Positions 45,526 through 57,391 are shown, counted from the stretch's first letter. The stretch is 64,000 nucleotides of DNA from Globisporangium splendens (GCA_006386115.1 VFIW01000032.1:268668-332667); one strand, 5' to 3'. Translations and numbers: made by a program. Notes: a model not told the origin generated them from the sequence alone.

Positions 45526-45812
45526 TCGGTTGGTCGCTGGACGTTCAACGGAACTCGTGGAGCTGCAGTGCTGGGATATTGCGCCTGTGAGTGCATGGTA
45601 ACTACAGCGTTGCAACGGAAGAGAACCTCCGTAATGTGAGCCTCTGTCACGGCACTCGGCATTGTCGGATGCTGTGTCACCCGCTGGCAGACTTCTTCAA
45701 ATGATGAAAATGCATCGCCCTGGTTCAGTGGCGTCCCTGCGGCAATGCCAGGAGCTATCGCAAGAACTACTGTCAACGGCGGCGCTGCCAACGGTGGTAT
45801 GTTGGTGTTCAT
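45390..45812 (-). pseudogene. Coiled-coil family gene, decayed copy B
   Basis: ATG at 45812 opens MNTNIPPLAAPPLTVV; the frame runs 140 codons into a basic helix (RREIRLLRRGMPIMRRELRQ) and stops. Past the stop, frame-shifted minus-strand sequence to about 45090 (VLNVGDMILAPFFPAADC, MESWQYADISAL) looks like the lost C-terminus. No known domain. The ATG overlaps the stop of the NPHAGH relic upstream (ATGA). Confidence 0.5.
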
Positions 45813-46066
45813 GGGTCGTGGCGCTGGCTTGTGGCGTGTTCTTCTCCCCTGTGTTTTTGTCGAATTGAATAATGAAGCCGAGTCGCCATCTTCATGGTGC
45901 TGCCGCTAGCACGCTTGGTCCTTGAAGCAAGACTTTTTGAGCAAGAATGACCGGCATGGGGATTAAAGAATCGTACTGGTTTTGAGTCATCTTTAGTAGA
46001 AAACACAGCCTGCGGCACTGTTCCGGCAGCCTTTGGCTGTCCTGCGTTTCTCTCTAGCGTCGGCAC
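45809..46066 (-). pseudogene. NPHAGH relic ORF next to copy B
   Basis: Open frame without ATG start (85 codons) containing PVRFFNPHAGHSCSKSL and MKMATRLHYSIRQKH, similar in order to the 43620-44009 relic. Its TGA overlaps the ATG of copy B. Confidence 0.35.
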
Positions 46067-46518
46067 TCCAGTTGAGAACCGCTTTATGGCTAATGCCGGA
46101 TTGTGTTCTGTCGGCGTCTGCGCATAATTGTTGTCAAGTTTGGGCGAACGAAGCTCACTACAGATGGTAGCAGTATCACGCAGGTGCTGGGCATACGTCT
46201 ACAGGTCGTACGCGCGTAGTGGTGCTGTTTACTGCTCACGGAGCGTCGTTTTGTTGGCATTACCTGCCGTTTAGACCCGCCACAGTAAGCGCGTTTTCCA
46301 AGTTGCCAGTATGAATAGTGTGTAGGCACCGACTGACAGGGGAACGGCCATCGCAGAAATGGCTACATCGACGTTGAAGTATTGTTCTAATCTAAGTTAT
46401 AGTTGGAGGAGGACATCCAACCTGAAGCACTGTTCGTGTTCGGGCTGCCTCTGCAGTTATTTAAATCAGTACTTCGGCTGAGAACCATTTTCGTCTTTTC
46501 TCAACGTGGTGTGGTCTT
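46067..46518. other. Unassigned island sequence
   Basis: May hold the frame-shifted C-terminus of copy C on the minus strand near 46400-46500. Nothing else recognised. Confidence 0.35.
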
Positions 46519-47037
46519 TTACTGGCAATGGCACTGCCATTTTGATACTGGATGTTCACTATATCTGCCGTCTAGTTCCGCAAGAATACACACAGGAGTC
46601 GGCAAGGACGTGATGCTGTTTGTGCCACGATACAGATGTGTCAGCAGTAAGATACGCTTCATGACTTCTTGCGTCCTTCTCATGCGCTCTCGCATGCGTC
46701 GCAAATCCTCTTGTCTGCTTCGCATGCCTTGCTGCATGCGCTGGATATTCTGTTGCATACTGACTGCCGACTCAGGAGCAGCATTGTTCGGGTGCCGTAC
46801 CTTGGCGTGCATGACAATCGCGCTGCGGCGGACGATGACATCAACAGTGCGGCCGTCTGTGATTATGTCGCCATGCGACCGACGAAGTACAAGTCGCAAG
46901 TGGGCTTCAAGCAGGGACCAACGAGCACCATTCGAGTTCGATGAGGCGCCGATGACAGCCTCTGGAGCTGGTCCAAGAGCTAGGAGTGGGTCGCCGAACG
47001 CAGACAATGCCGGAATCGTGATCGAGCTCGTGTTCAT
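46519..47037 (-). CDS. Coiled-coil family protein, copy C (hypothetical)
   Basis: Intact ORF of 172 residues from an ATG at 47037. N-terminus MNTSSITIPALSAFGDPLLA parallels copy B (MNTNIPPL). The centre, MQQNIQRMQQGMRSRQEDLR followed by RMRERMRRTQEVMKRI, is a strongly predicted basic coiled coil. The tail after LTHLYRGTNSIT is short compared with the C-terminal block VLNVGDMI...FFPAADC that follows in copies A and B, so this copy may also be truncated. No signal peptide, no known domain. It probably belongs to a multicopy oomycete family; function unknown. Confidence 0.4.
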   Translation of the reverse strand: MNTSSITIPALSAFGDPLLALGPAPEAVIGASSNSNGARWSLLEAHLRLVLRRSHGDIITDGRTVDVIVRRSAIVMHAKVRHPNNAAPESAVSMQQNIQRMQQGMRSRQEDLRRMRERMRRTQEVMKRILLLTHLYRGTNSITSLPTPVCILAELDGRYSEHPVSKWQCHCQ

Positions 47038-47400
47038 GGGGTTGCTGCTACTGTGGCACGTTGCATATTGTCGTCTGCGTCTCCTCTCACTTGGCTCGCT
47101 GGTGGTGGCGAATTCGGATCCGCCATCTTCACGCTGATAGCAGACCTCGAAATGAAGCTCCCCGTGATAATGATAGTTGAATTTGAACGATGGATGCTGT
47201 CGCTGCCTTTTGTGCTATCTCAAGTTACGAAATGAAAGCTCACTTGTGCATTGGGAGAAGCTTTCTCAGAACTTTGCGCGCAACCCGACAGGTTATGACT
47301 TGGCGAGAGAACACGCCGCTCTGCTTTCCGCTCAGAGTGGTGTGCCACACCAGGCATGGAGCAGACTCTCGTTGAATGACATTTGTTGACAACCGAGAGA
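47038..47400. other. Upstream region of intact CRN gene
   Basis: Separates divergent copy C and the CRN gene; no further gene seen. Confidence 0.4.
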
Positions 47401-47420
47401 CTCTTTCTCTCTCTCTCTCC
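47401..47420. repeat. (CT)n tract before CRN gene
   Basis: Pyrimidine run about 45 bases before the CRN ATG, followed by a TTTCCAG that could be an acceptor of a 5' UTR intron. Confidence 0.7.
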
Positions 47421-47462
47421 TTTCCAGCCAACGCGCAGTCTTGAAAACGGCAGCAGGTGGAC

Positions 47463-49154
47463 ATGGCGGACGAGGCGGCGATGCAGCTCTGGTGCGCGGT
47501 GGTCAGCAAGGGGTGCGTGTTCTCAGTGCAGGTGGAGCCGAGTGCGACGGTGGAGGATCTGCAGCGACAGCTCAAGACGGAGCAGCCGGAGATCGTGACG
47601 TGTGCCGCTGCGCAACTCAAACTCTACCTGACAAAAATGAATGCCGAGTGGCTGAAAGATGACGACGCGTTCTACGACATGCTGGCCGATGGAGACACGA
47701 CAACATATCTCCAGCAGTACACGATCATGCGGCCACCGCGGCGACTTGATATTGACACGTACTTTGGAAAGTTGTTTTGCCCAGTCGAAGGAGATATTCA
47801 CGTGCTGGTGCAGCTTCCAGAGTCGCAGGAAGCAACAGCTGGAGGCGCATCAAAGCGGCGAAGGATCGGCAGAGAGGCATTCGTTGCGTCGCTCGTGAGC
47901 GACGAAGAGACGGTGGTGGCACCGGCGCTGCAGTGGAAGTGGAAGGACGAAGTGGATCCAGTCCACTCGCTCGAGAGAGATCGTATGTTTTTCGTGAATC
48001 GTACCAACGCTGTCGAGCAGCTTCAGCGGATTCACAAGAAAAAGCACAGCAGAGCCGTATTTGGTGAAGGAGCTGAATGGACTATCCCCATTGCCGACAA
48101 CGTCCATGGCTTAGGCAAATCGGCGTTTGGAGCTCACTACATTCGGAAATGCCGCGAGACGTGGGGGGATGCTGACGCACGGAGTGACTTCCAGAAGACG
48201 CTTTGTGACTGCCGCACGGTGCACATCTTGTTCCGTCAAGGCGCATTGTTGACCGACACGTTCGACGCTGTGATGATTCGCCTCCTCGTTAAGAGCCTCA
48301 GCGATATGTTCGACGAGCTACCTCAGATTCTGGCAAACCCACCAGGTTTCGCACATCAATTTATTGGCGACTTGACCAAAGAAGTCGGTCCGCTCTTCAT
48401 CGTTCTGGACTCGATTGGTGCTGCGTTTAATTGTGAATCGCTCAGTAATATCCAGAGAAGAGAACACTTCATCGAGTTTTACAAAAGCGTTCTTGGAGGC
48501 TGGTTCTTGTTGAAGAAGGTATTCTTCCTGGTTCTTGGCCGAGGGTCGTTTCTGAGCTACGTTGGCGGCGACGTGATGGCGTCACGTCCTTTCGAGTTTG
48601 AACGACTGAGTCTTCACCTTCTCCGGCCAGATGCGATCCAAGAAATCATGGAGAACACGCGCGTGACGGAAGACGCCGGCAGCAAAGTGATCAAAGACGC
48701 TTGCGGTTTGGACGACTCGCAAGCTCGAGAGGTGGCAAGGCATCTGTTCAAAGAAGTGTGTGGTCATCCGCGGTCGCTACTGGAAGCCTTCACGGAGTGC
48801 CACTCGTACAAGGAGCTGATGAGCTACAAAAATCCTATTCAAATATGCGACTGGGACTTGTTTTTTCGAAATGTGCGTAATCACAGAGAGCAGTTGAAGA
48901 GACTGCTGAAGCAGATGGAGACCAACACGTTCGTGGATCTCAGTGAACGAGTAATCGATGCCGGTGGCAGCGCAGTCTCGCTGGATATCATTGTCAGCAG
49001 CTGCTGCATTGCGTGGGAAGGAACGCTGACTCGCGCGAAGCTGTACGCTCCGTCGTGCATCGAGCGGATCATCACGAGCAGCATGTGCTTTCACCGTACC
49101 ATGGAAGTTCTCCAAGCAGCAACCGAGGCGCCAGCACCGCTGATGTGGCTCTGA
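47463..49154 (+). CDS. Crinkler (CRN) family effector-like protein, intact frame
   Basis: Crinklers are oomycete proteins thought to act inside host cells, often in nuclei; some also have non-virulence roles. Intronless, 563 residues, no classical signal peptide. Residues 7-60 form the ubiquitin-like header (MQLWCAVVSKGCVFSVQV) ending in LKLYLTK (52-58), the position of the LFLAK/LYLAK motif, with WL shortly after. The middle region carries WTIPIADNVHGLGKS and YIRKCRETW; HGLGKS is P-loop-like, and PLFIVLDSIG could be Walker B. RLSLHLLRPDAIQEIME and a helical C-terminus ending near APAPLMWL follow. No recognisable nuclease or kinase effector domain follows, so the protein is either header-plus-ATPase only or C-terminally truncated. 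Two decayed relatives lie at 2869-4100 and 44445-45088. It sits in a repeat-rich island. Confidence 0.88.
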   Translation: MADEAAMQLWCAVVSKGCVFSVQVEPSATVEDLQRQLKTEQPEIVTCAAAQLKLYLTKMNAEWLKDDDAFYDMLADGDTTTYLQQYTIMRPPRRLDIDTYFGKLFCPVEGDIHVLVQLPESQEATAGGASKRRRIGREAFVASLVSDEETVVAPALQWKWKDEVDPVHSLERDRMFFVNRTNAVEQLQRIHKKKHSRAVFGEGAEWTIPIADNVHGLGKSAFGAHYIRKCRETWGDADARSDFQKTLCDCRTVHILFRQGALLTDTFDAVMIRLLVKSLSDMFDELPQILANPPGFAHQFIGDLTKEVGPLFIVLDSIGAAFNCESLSNIQRREHFIEFYKSVLGGWFLLKKVFFLVLGRGSFLSYVGGDVMASRPFEFERLSLHLLRPDAIQEIMENTRVTEDAGSKVIKDACGLDDSQAREVARHLFKEVCGHPRSLLEAFTECHSYKELMSYKNPIQICDWDLFFRNVRNHREQLKRLLKQMETNTFVDLSERVIDAGGSAVSLDIIVSSCCIAWEGTLTRAKLYAPSCIERIITSSMCFHRTMEVLQAATEAPAPLMWL

Positions 49155-49439
49155 CACATCGACTGAGCTAGAAGGTCACGCGGTTCTCGATGCGAGTGAG
49201 CCCCACGGACTTGGATCAACTCTCTCAAGAGTTCGCTCAACGAGAACGACGTCGAAGGTCACAGTGCCGCAGAAGATGACGAATCTTTTAATGTATCTGG
49301 ATTACAGTCTTTAGAAGGTGTTGTCATCTCGAAGCGAGCAGAAATGGAATATACACAGCAAGGTTATTGATCTGTGTGAGTGTATTTTGGTTTGTGCACT
49401 TGCCGTCAACTTGCATATTGTCGGACTCGTTCTCTTTGG

Positions 49440-50092
49440 TTAGCTAGTACGACAGCTGCTCAGCCGATTCCGACGGATGTGCAGGAGCTCCTCCCGCACG
49501 ATTCCAACATTGTCATTCAATATCATACTCAGCGCACTGATGTCGGCATACTGCCACGATTCCATCACCCTACAGTCTGCTGCTGGGAAGAACGGCGCTG
49601 GAATCATATCTCCAACATTCAGGACAGAAAGAGGGACTCGGACACCCGGCAGATCAGCTCCAACACCAGGATTCACCTTCCGGAACGCGCAAAAAGGGAC
49701 CGCGTCTTGTGGTCTGTCTGGATACACGATCGGTTACAATTCGCCACTTGCTGATTCCGGAGTCTCGCGCTGAGCTAGAGAGGGATCGCATTGTGCTGAC
49801 ACCGCATATGTCGTCGCAGTCGGATGTATTTGAGTTGCATTTGTTGCCGTAGCTCTCGCCGCATGATCGGCATGCCACGTCGCAGGAGGCGTATCTCTCG
49901 TCGAAATTGATTAACGGACCGCTGTGCAGCTGATCGCATCTGCAAAGCAGCATTGCTCGTGTCCTGTGCATCAGGCACCGTGTTTACAGCCACTCGCTGC
50001 TGTGGACTCCGACTTCGGATGCTGTAGGTTTCTGAAGCTAAGCGGGCAACTCTATCCGCATTGCGTGGTGCGTCTGCAACCAGGAGCATCAT
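49440..50092 (-). pseudogene. Coiled-coil family gene, decayed copy A
   Basis: ATG at 50092 opens 105 codons: a unique N-terminus (MMLLVADAPRNADRVARLAS) joined to the same basic helix as copy B (RREIRLLRRGMPIMRRELRQ). A stop follows, and then frame-shifted sequence (VLNVGDMIPAPFFPAADC, ALSMILNDNVGIVREELL) runs to 49440. The stop and shift are shared with copy B, so both descend from one already broken copy. Confidence 0.5.
49480..49910. repeat. 0.43-kb direct duplication, copy 2 (partner 45087-45525)
   Basis: 431 bases nearly identical to 45087-45525, starting at TGCAGG and ending at ATTGAT. It begins about 325 bases after the intact CRN stop. Confidence 0.9.
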
Positions 50093-50284
50093 CCACTGCT
50101 GCTCAAGTGTGGTTTCACAACATGTTTGGCCAAGAAGAGATCAAATTTATGAAATTAGAAGTATATTTTTACTGTTGTAGCAAAAAAGACAATTATTGTA
50201 ACAATCGCAAAAAGAGAAAAATACTTTTAGGAGAAAAAGAGCAAAAAGAAGAGGATGAAAAAGAGCACTTGCTTCTGGAGCTTT

Positions 50285-53200
50285 TCACGCCGAAAAGCCA
50301 GGCGTTGGTGTTGTGTTGCTGCTGCTGGCGGCGGACGAAGCGTCGAAGGCAAGCGGCCGCGTGGCTTTCGCGTGGCGCTGCTCTTGGTGGTGCTGGTGCT
50401 GCATTGGTGCATGAAATCTGTGTTGATGGTGATGGAAATTCAGGTTCCCGCTGTTCTGTGTCGCGAGCGGCATGCCGCTACTGAAACCCATTTGGTGGTG
50501 GTTGCTGGCCATCAACTGGTACTGCGCGTGCTGGAGTGCCTGCAATTGCTGTTGCTGTTGGAGATGCGTCTGCATAGTGTACATGCGTCCAGCCGCGCTG
50601 TTGAAGTCATCTCCTGCTCCACCCATCACCGTCATCATCATGTGGTGGTGTGGGTGGTGCGAGTGATGCGAGTGATGCAGCTGCTTCTTGTGCGACGCTT
50701 GCTGTTTCGGCGCCGGGAACGGCTCGGGCTTGCCACGATTCACGCCGCTGCTCACAAACACCAACGGCCGGTACGATTCGTGCTTCTCGAGCAGACTCGA
50801 GTTCTGGAACCGCGTGATCATCGCTTGCTTGCCCTGCAGCCGCGCGTACGAGATCGCGCACACTTTCTCGCTGTTGAAGTTCGTCCATTTCTGCGAGTCA
50901 AACTCTTGGTAAAACGGCACGATGCTCGCAGCGTCCATGAAGTTGATGAACGCGTACCCCATGTTGCACTTGTTCTTGAAGTCAATCGGCAGGTAGAAGA
51001 AATCGTACTGGCCGCGATGGTGCACGTTGATCTCATGCAACAGCATTTGCTGCGTGTACTTGTTCGGGATGTTGCGAATCATGAGCGTCGTGCGCGTATC
51101 TTCGCCCGCCGACACGCGCTCGATGGACAAACTGAACTCGCCGACGCCCTGATCATTGCGACCTGTTGTCGTGGTGCTACTGCTGCTACTGCTGCTAGGC
51201 ACGAAACTCCCGCCAAAGTGCGCTGCGCTGCTGTTGCTAGATCGGAAGTTCGGATCGCTGCCACTGCGAACGGGACTACCGTACTTGTTGGCCATCATCC
51301 CTCCAGATGCAAGCACGATGCGTTGCTGTAGGTGTTGGTGATGGAACTGCGCGCCAGCAGGATGCTGCGCTGGAGCAAGATGAAGATCATGCTGTTGTTG
51401 CTGCTGCAAATGATGGCTTGGCGCGTACGACGGGAACGTGGCAGAAGATTCTACAGCGCTCGACGCCATCCCTGGGCTGTACGGATTCGAGTAGTGGCCA
51501 GGATCCACAAACGTATTGGGAGCCGCAGTGGTCATCGAGGAACCACTGGATCCAATGCTGATCAAAGACGACGAGCTACTTCGTGGTCGCAGCGACGAAG
51601 ATGCTGCTGCCCTCCCCGACCAGATTGTTGGCTCCTCGGGGTTGATGATCCCTGGCGAGCTCTTCCGCATCTGGTACAACCCGCCGTCAAATGGCGACGT
51701 CGTACGACTAGCCGTGGTTGCATCAAGACTCAGCTCGATACCGCTTCCATCTGCTGAGGTCTCGAGAAGAGATCCATTCAGTGGCGACGATGGTGTCGAC
51801 GTCGGCGAAGACGTCAACAACGACGCCGTGCTCGACGAAAAGCTCGTTCTTGCTCGAGCCTCTAGATCCACCAAATGCGGCGCAGCGAGCACGGAAAACG
51901 TGTCGAGACGTTCCTGGAAGAGTTGGATCTTTGCCATATCCAGCGTTGGGGGGCTCGTGCGCGATGCAGTGATGGGTCCACTTGCGTGGAACGACGACGT
52001 GAGTCCACGAATGGCTTCGTCAATGTCTCGCGCGTCATTGTACTCGACAATGTACTTGCTCGAGCTGATGTCGTTCTGCAGCGCACTCGCGACTTCGCCG
52101 TACTGGGAGCAAAATTGGCGCATTTCGTTCGACGGCACGGGCGGGCCATGCAATTGCACCAGGAGCGTTGCACAGTTCACGTCATCCGGAAGCTCATACG
52201 GGAGACAAAAATGAACCATTTCTCCAGTGTAATTTGGAAATGATGAACGGATCGACGACACTGGGGGACTGAAGGCTGGTGATGGTTGCCGCTGAGGACT
52301 CGGCTCCGCTGCAGACGCAAAATTGCTCGACTGCCAGTGCTTCGCGGCTCCAATGGCGCACTTGAGCTCGAAGAAAGTGAAAAACAAAAGTCCTTCCGAC
52401 GCGAATTCGCCCCGCACTTTCGCCAGGCTGCCAAAATTCTGCATTCAGATACGAAAGTGTCAGAGTTTTACCAGTGGAACGTAACGAAGGAACATACAGG
52501 CACGCACGTTCATGTTGTCGTGGATGCGTGTCACGTCGGTCGCGTCGAAGGCGCATTTCGTACTTTTGAGCATCAGATGACGTGACGGGAAATTGGTTTT
52601 CATCGCTTGCCAGAGTTCCATGCTCGACGTCGGATATGGCGGTGACATCATTGCATGTCTTGTGCTTTCCGAACCCATTTTGGCAGACGATTCGTGCCAC
52701 GGATTCTTGTCGCCAATGGAAGAGTGACGGGAATGGGACGACGACGACGAGCGCAACGATGAATAATCCGAAAAGCTGCGCGGCCGTGGCGCAAACAGAT
52801 TGGACGACGGCGTATTCGCCTTTTCTTCCTGCAGTCCGTTCCACAAAATGAGTGTGTGTGGATGCACGATGTGAAAATGGACTCGTAGTCGTACCTGAGG
52901 CGACACAAATGCCAAGGACTGAAGCGACTTGGAGATCGACTGAAGCGGGAGGTCGTCGTCGCCGGCATTCGTCGCCGACGAGGCTTTGGAGTCAATCGAC
53001 AGCGACTGCAAGTTCCGCCACTGCAATAGAATCAAATCATCACCATTCAGTCCAGTTCCCTGTGAATTATGCCGAGGCATTTACTGCCCACTATTGGAAA
53101 ACACGTACCTGAGACGCACTGTCGATCGACGACGACCGCTCACTGAAGCTCCGCACACTCCAGCTGCTCCACAGATCGTAAGATTCTGCTTCGTGGTCCT

Positions 53201-53822
53201 TGAGGATGGCAGGCGATCCGGGCGCGATCTCCTGGTCCGGATCCACAAGTGTGTCGGTCGCTTCCCCATCGCGGATCATCGCGGCTTTCAGACCCAGCGC
53301 GTCAAGTCCGTCGGGATGCAATTGGTGTAATTGGTGGCTCACACCCTCGGGTTTCTCGTCTCGTAATGGCGCACTCACACTAGCCGCCATCATCGCTGCT
53401 TCGTCGCTATGATGCGTCATGGAAGAAGACGACGGTGAAGCCGCGAAAAACTGGAACTTGCCACCCTCGACGTGGCGCTGCATCGTGCCGATCTGGTGCA
53501 CTTGGGTCGCGCATGGTGCGCAAAAGTGCAATTCGCACGCTGTGCACGTCAGCACAGCGTCATCGCGCTGGCATTCATCGCATGTACTCGCTGACTCCGC
53601 AGGATACGCGCTGGTGGCTAGCGCTGTTCTCTCCAATGGAACGTCTTCAATCGTATGGCGCAGGAACGAGCCCTTCGCGTGGCGCTTGGCGCAGCACGGC
53701 GCGCAGTACGCGAGCGCGCAGCCGTGGCAAAACTGCACCGCGTCGTCACCGCAGGGACACGTCGTCGCGGCATTGCGCTTGTGAGACTCTGTCGTGTCTC
53801 CAGCGGGAACCGGTGGCGTCAT
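50285..53822 (-). CDS. Mei2-like RNA-binding protein with N-terminal B-box zinc fingers
   Basis: Mei2-type proteins bind RNA through a special C-terminal RRM and control meiosis or growth transitions. Four minus-strand exons, 53822-53109, 53020-52895, 52828-52508, 52438-50285, join to 1104 residues; start is the first ATG (MTPPVPAGD). Residues 22-57 and 81-117 are two B-box-like zinc fingers (CPCG...CHGC...CAPCCAKRH; CDECQ...CTACELHFCAPCATQVH). RRM-like folds follow near 350-425 (split by the last intron: TKCAFDATDV, NFGSLAKVRGEFA) and 461-530. The Mei2 C-terminal RRM lies near 838-946 (TTLMIRNIPNKYTQQMLL, DFKNKCNMGYAFINF, KVCAISYARLQGKQAMI). His/Gln-rich low complexity surrounds it. Predicted nuclear/cytoplasmic RNA regulator. 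Joining the B-boxes to the RRMs rests on three in-phase introns. Confidence 0.88.
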
Positions 53823-55290
53823 CTTCCAGTGCACAATATAGAGAGAAGCTATCTGCAAAAATGCGGGGAACGATCACTACTTCCCACAAACAAAAGGCGA
53901 AAAACAACAAAAACAACAACAAAAAGAACCTACACACGCACAAAAACTAACACAACACCACGCGCTCTGCCTCTGGTCAGCTGCTTGATGGACTCCCACT
54001 CAGTCACACGCCGCGTTCTCTCTCTCGTGTCACTCGGTCTCTTGGCACAATAAACGACACTTGTGTTGTATGGCACTCGCTCACAATGCAGCAATCGCGA
54101 GCGTGCGTCTCTCTGTGTGTTCGCTTCTCTTTGATGACTCTGCTCTCCTCTCTTGGCGGCTTTCCGAAGCGAATGGCGGACTGAACTGCGATGAATATCG
54201 CGCGCTTGCAAAGATCGCGTTCGTCGCAATGGAAAGATCTCCAGCTCTTGCGTGTATGTGGCTCTCGGTTTCTCTTGTGATAGTGAGAGAGAGAGAGAGA
54301 CTGAGAGATCTGGAAGCTTTGGCTCTTAGCCAACCAGCGCGTCGCAGCAGTGTCCCCTCGCAAATCGCCTACTGCGAATTCTTCCACGAGAGCAATAATG
54401 TGCGCGACGCCTGCAACACACGCGCCGCCCGACACACGCACACACAAAAATAACCAACGCCTCTCTTTGTGTGAGGCACACACACACACACAGCGGACGT
54501 CTACTTCGGTCTCGTGCGCGCCGCAGAATGGGGCAGCGACAGGTCTCTTTCCTTCGATTGATTTCCACTGTATATGGCGTTTGGGTGCAAGCGCCGCTTC
54601 AGGAAAATGCAGGCGGAGAGCGTAACCCAAGGGTTACATGCGTCGTTTATACCTGGTGTAATCGGTTATGCTTTACTGGAAGATCGCACCTGCGTCCTTT
54701 CTTTTTCGACGGGGTACGCGGGTTACACTTTTTTTTCTTCTTTATTTTCTTTGTTGTGAAAGGCTGTGTAGGGATGGTGAGCACTTCAGCAGACTCACAC
54801 GGACAACCTGGACGATGATAAACAAGAAGGAAGACGTCCACCTCCTGACAATAAACACAATGATCTCTATGGAGAGTGCTGAGGAAAGCCCCTTGCTTTC
54901 GTGCAACGAGCAGATCAGAAAGAGCTTTTCCGCTTCAACAGTTGGGAGTTGCAACCAGCGTAAACCCTTTTGAGTTGCCACTCCCTCTGGAATCTTATAA
55001 AAATGTTGTGAGCAGCAGAGGGGACGCTGGGTTACGACATGAATCAGGCAGGGTTACGCTTGTTCTGTGTTCTGTGGCTGTTCTTTTGCTTTTCGAGGCA
55101 TTTCACGAACGGCGACAGGCGATGCTGTGCTGAAACGACGTCCCACACACGCACCACTGTGGGTTCAACTGCCAACTGTTGCTTTTTATATCGCAACAGC
55201 AATGCTGTGAGCGAATGACTGTACTGCGTCGGTCGTATTTGTCTGCGTTTGTTGTCGTCAACGTACCGAGTACTGAGATGCTCAGGTTAA
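53823..55290. other. Gene-free interval
   Basis: No supported gene. Contains GA and CA microsatellites (54284-54300, 54480-54493), an inverted repeat GTAACCCAAGGGTTAC at about 54621-54636 and further GGGTTAC copies near 54719, 55030 and 55050. Confidence 0.5.
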
Positions 55291-55575
55291 CACAATAGTC
55301 GGCACGATCAAGTTTCAGGCAAACAGTTCTATTTCGCCAGCAAGTGGTACCTCGTATTCGGTCTGCGGTTGCCGTATTGGGTCAATGGAACTGCTGGTCG
55401 ATTCGATGGATTTCAAGTCTTCCTCGAGCCCAATGGGAAACCTCAGATGTATGATTGGGGTCTTTGAATTACACTTCGGATTGGGCTCTTGATGCAGTGG
55501 TGAACGATGTGTTCAACGTAGACTTCCAAGCATCCGCTTCGTGCGTCTTCTTTCTGCTGAAAAGCTGCTTTGGCC
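55291..55575 (+). pseudogene. Relic of an unknown protein gene
   Basis: Two adjacent frames read like natural protein: KQFYFASKWYLVFGLRLPYW...VFLEPNGKPQMYDWGL up to a TGA near 55467, then a shifted frame with YTSDWALDAVVNDVFNVDFQ and ending near 55590. Family not recognised; the frame break suggests a decayed gene. Confidence 0.35.
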
Positions 55576-55599
55576 ACGCAGACGAGGAGCTGTAATAGG

Positions 55600-56044
55600 A
55601 CACAACCACGAACCTCCGTGCGCTAGCGCCTTTGGCGGCGTCTTGGAGACGAAATACCTTGGTGTCTTCTCCAGTCATCAATGGCATCACGATGTGCCAT
55701 TCGGATTCTGCAACGAGCTGACTCGGTCATTTCCGTGTACCTCCATCTGCAGGTGCGAGAATGTGAAGTCCAAGGTGCTGATGCTGCTCGAAGGTAACCA
55801 GAAACAAACACCGTACATGCTTTGTTATATCGGACGACGCTGTGCTGACACAAGCGCATCGAAAGTTCGCCATGATCAATACACCTTATTTTGATAAAAC
55901 CTCACTGTGAGGCTTTTTTGCTGCAACCGTTGTTGTGTTGCTAGGTGTGTGCGAGTTTGCAACTTGAACTCCCTATACCTGGCGCTCACACCGCAACTTG
56001 CACGCAACCAAACACGCAGACACACGCCCTCAAGCGCTCGCACA
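55600..56044. other. Interval upstream of QPRT
   Basis: No gene recognised; promoter of the QPRT gene expected near its right end. Confidence 0.45.

Positions 56045-57391
<1,347 letters not shown>

Noticed and set aside
50255..51331. 358-codon plus-strand ORF
   Set aside because: Antisense of the His/Gln-rich C-terminus of the Mei2-like gene, which has clear RRM motifs.
7441..54493. CRISPR-like array among the short repeats
   Set aside because: The repeats are dinucleotide microsatellites or single pairs without regular spacers, and the window is eukaryotic.
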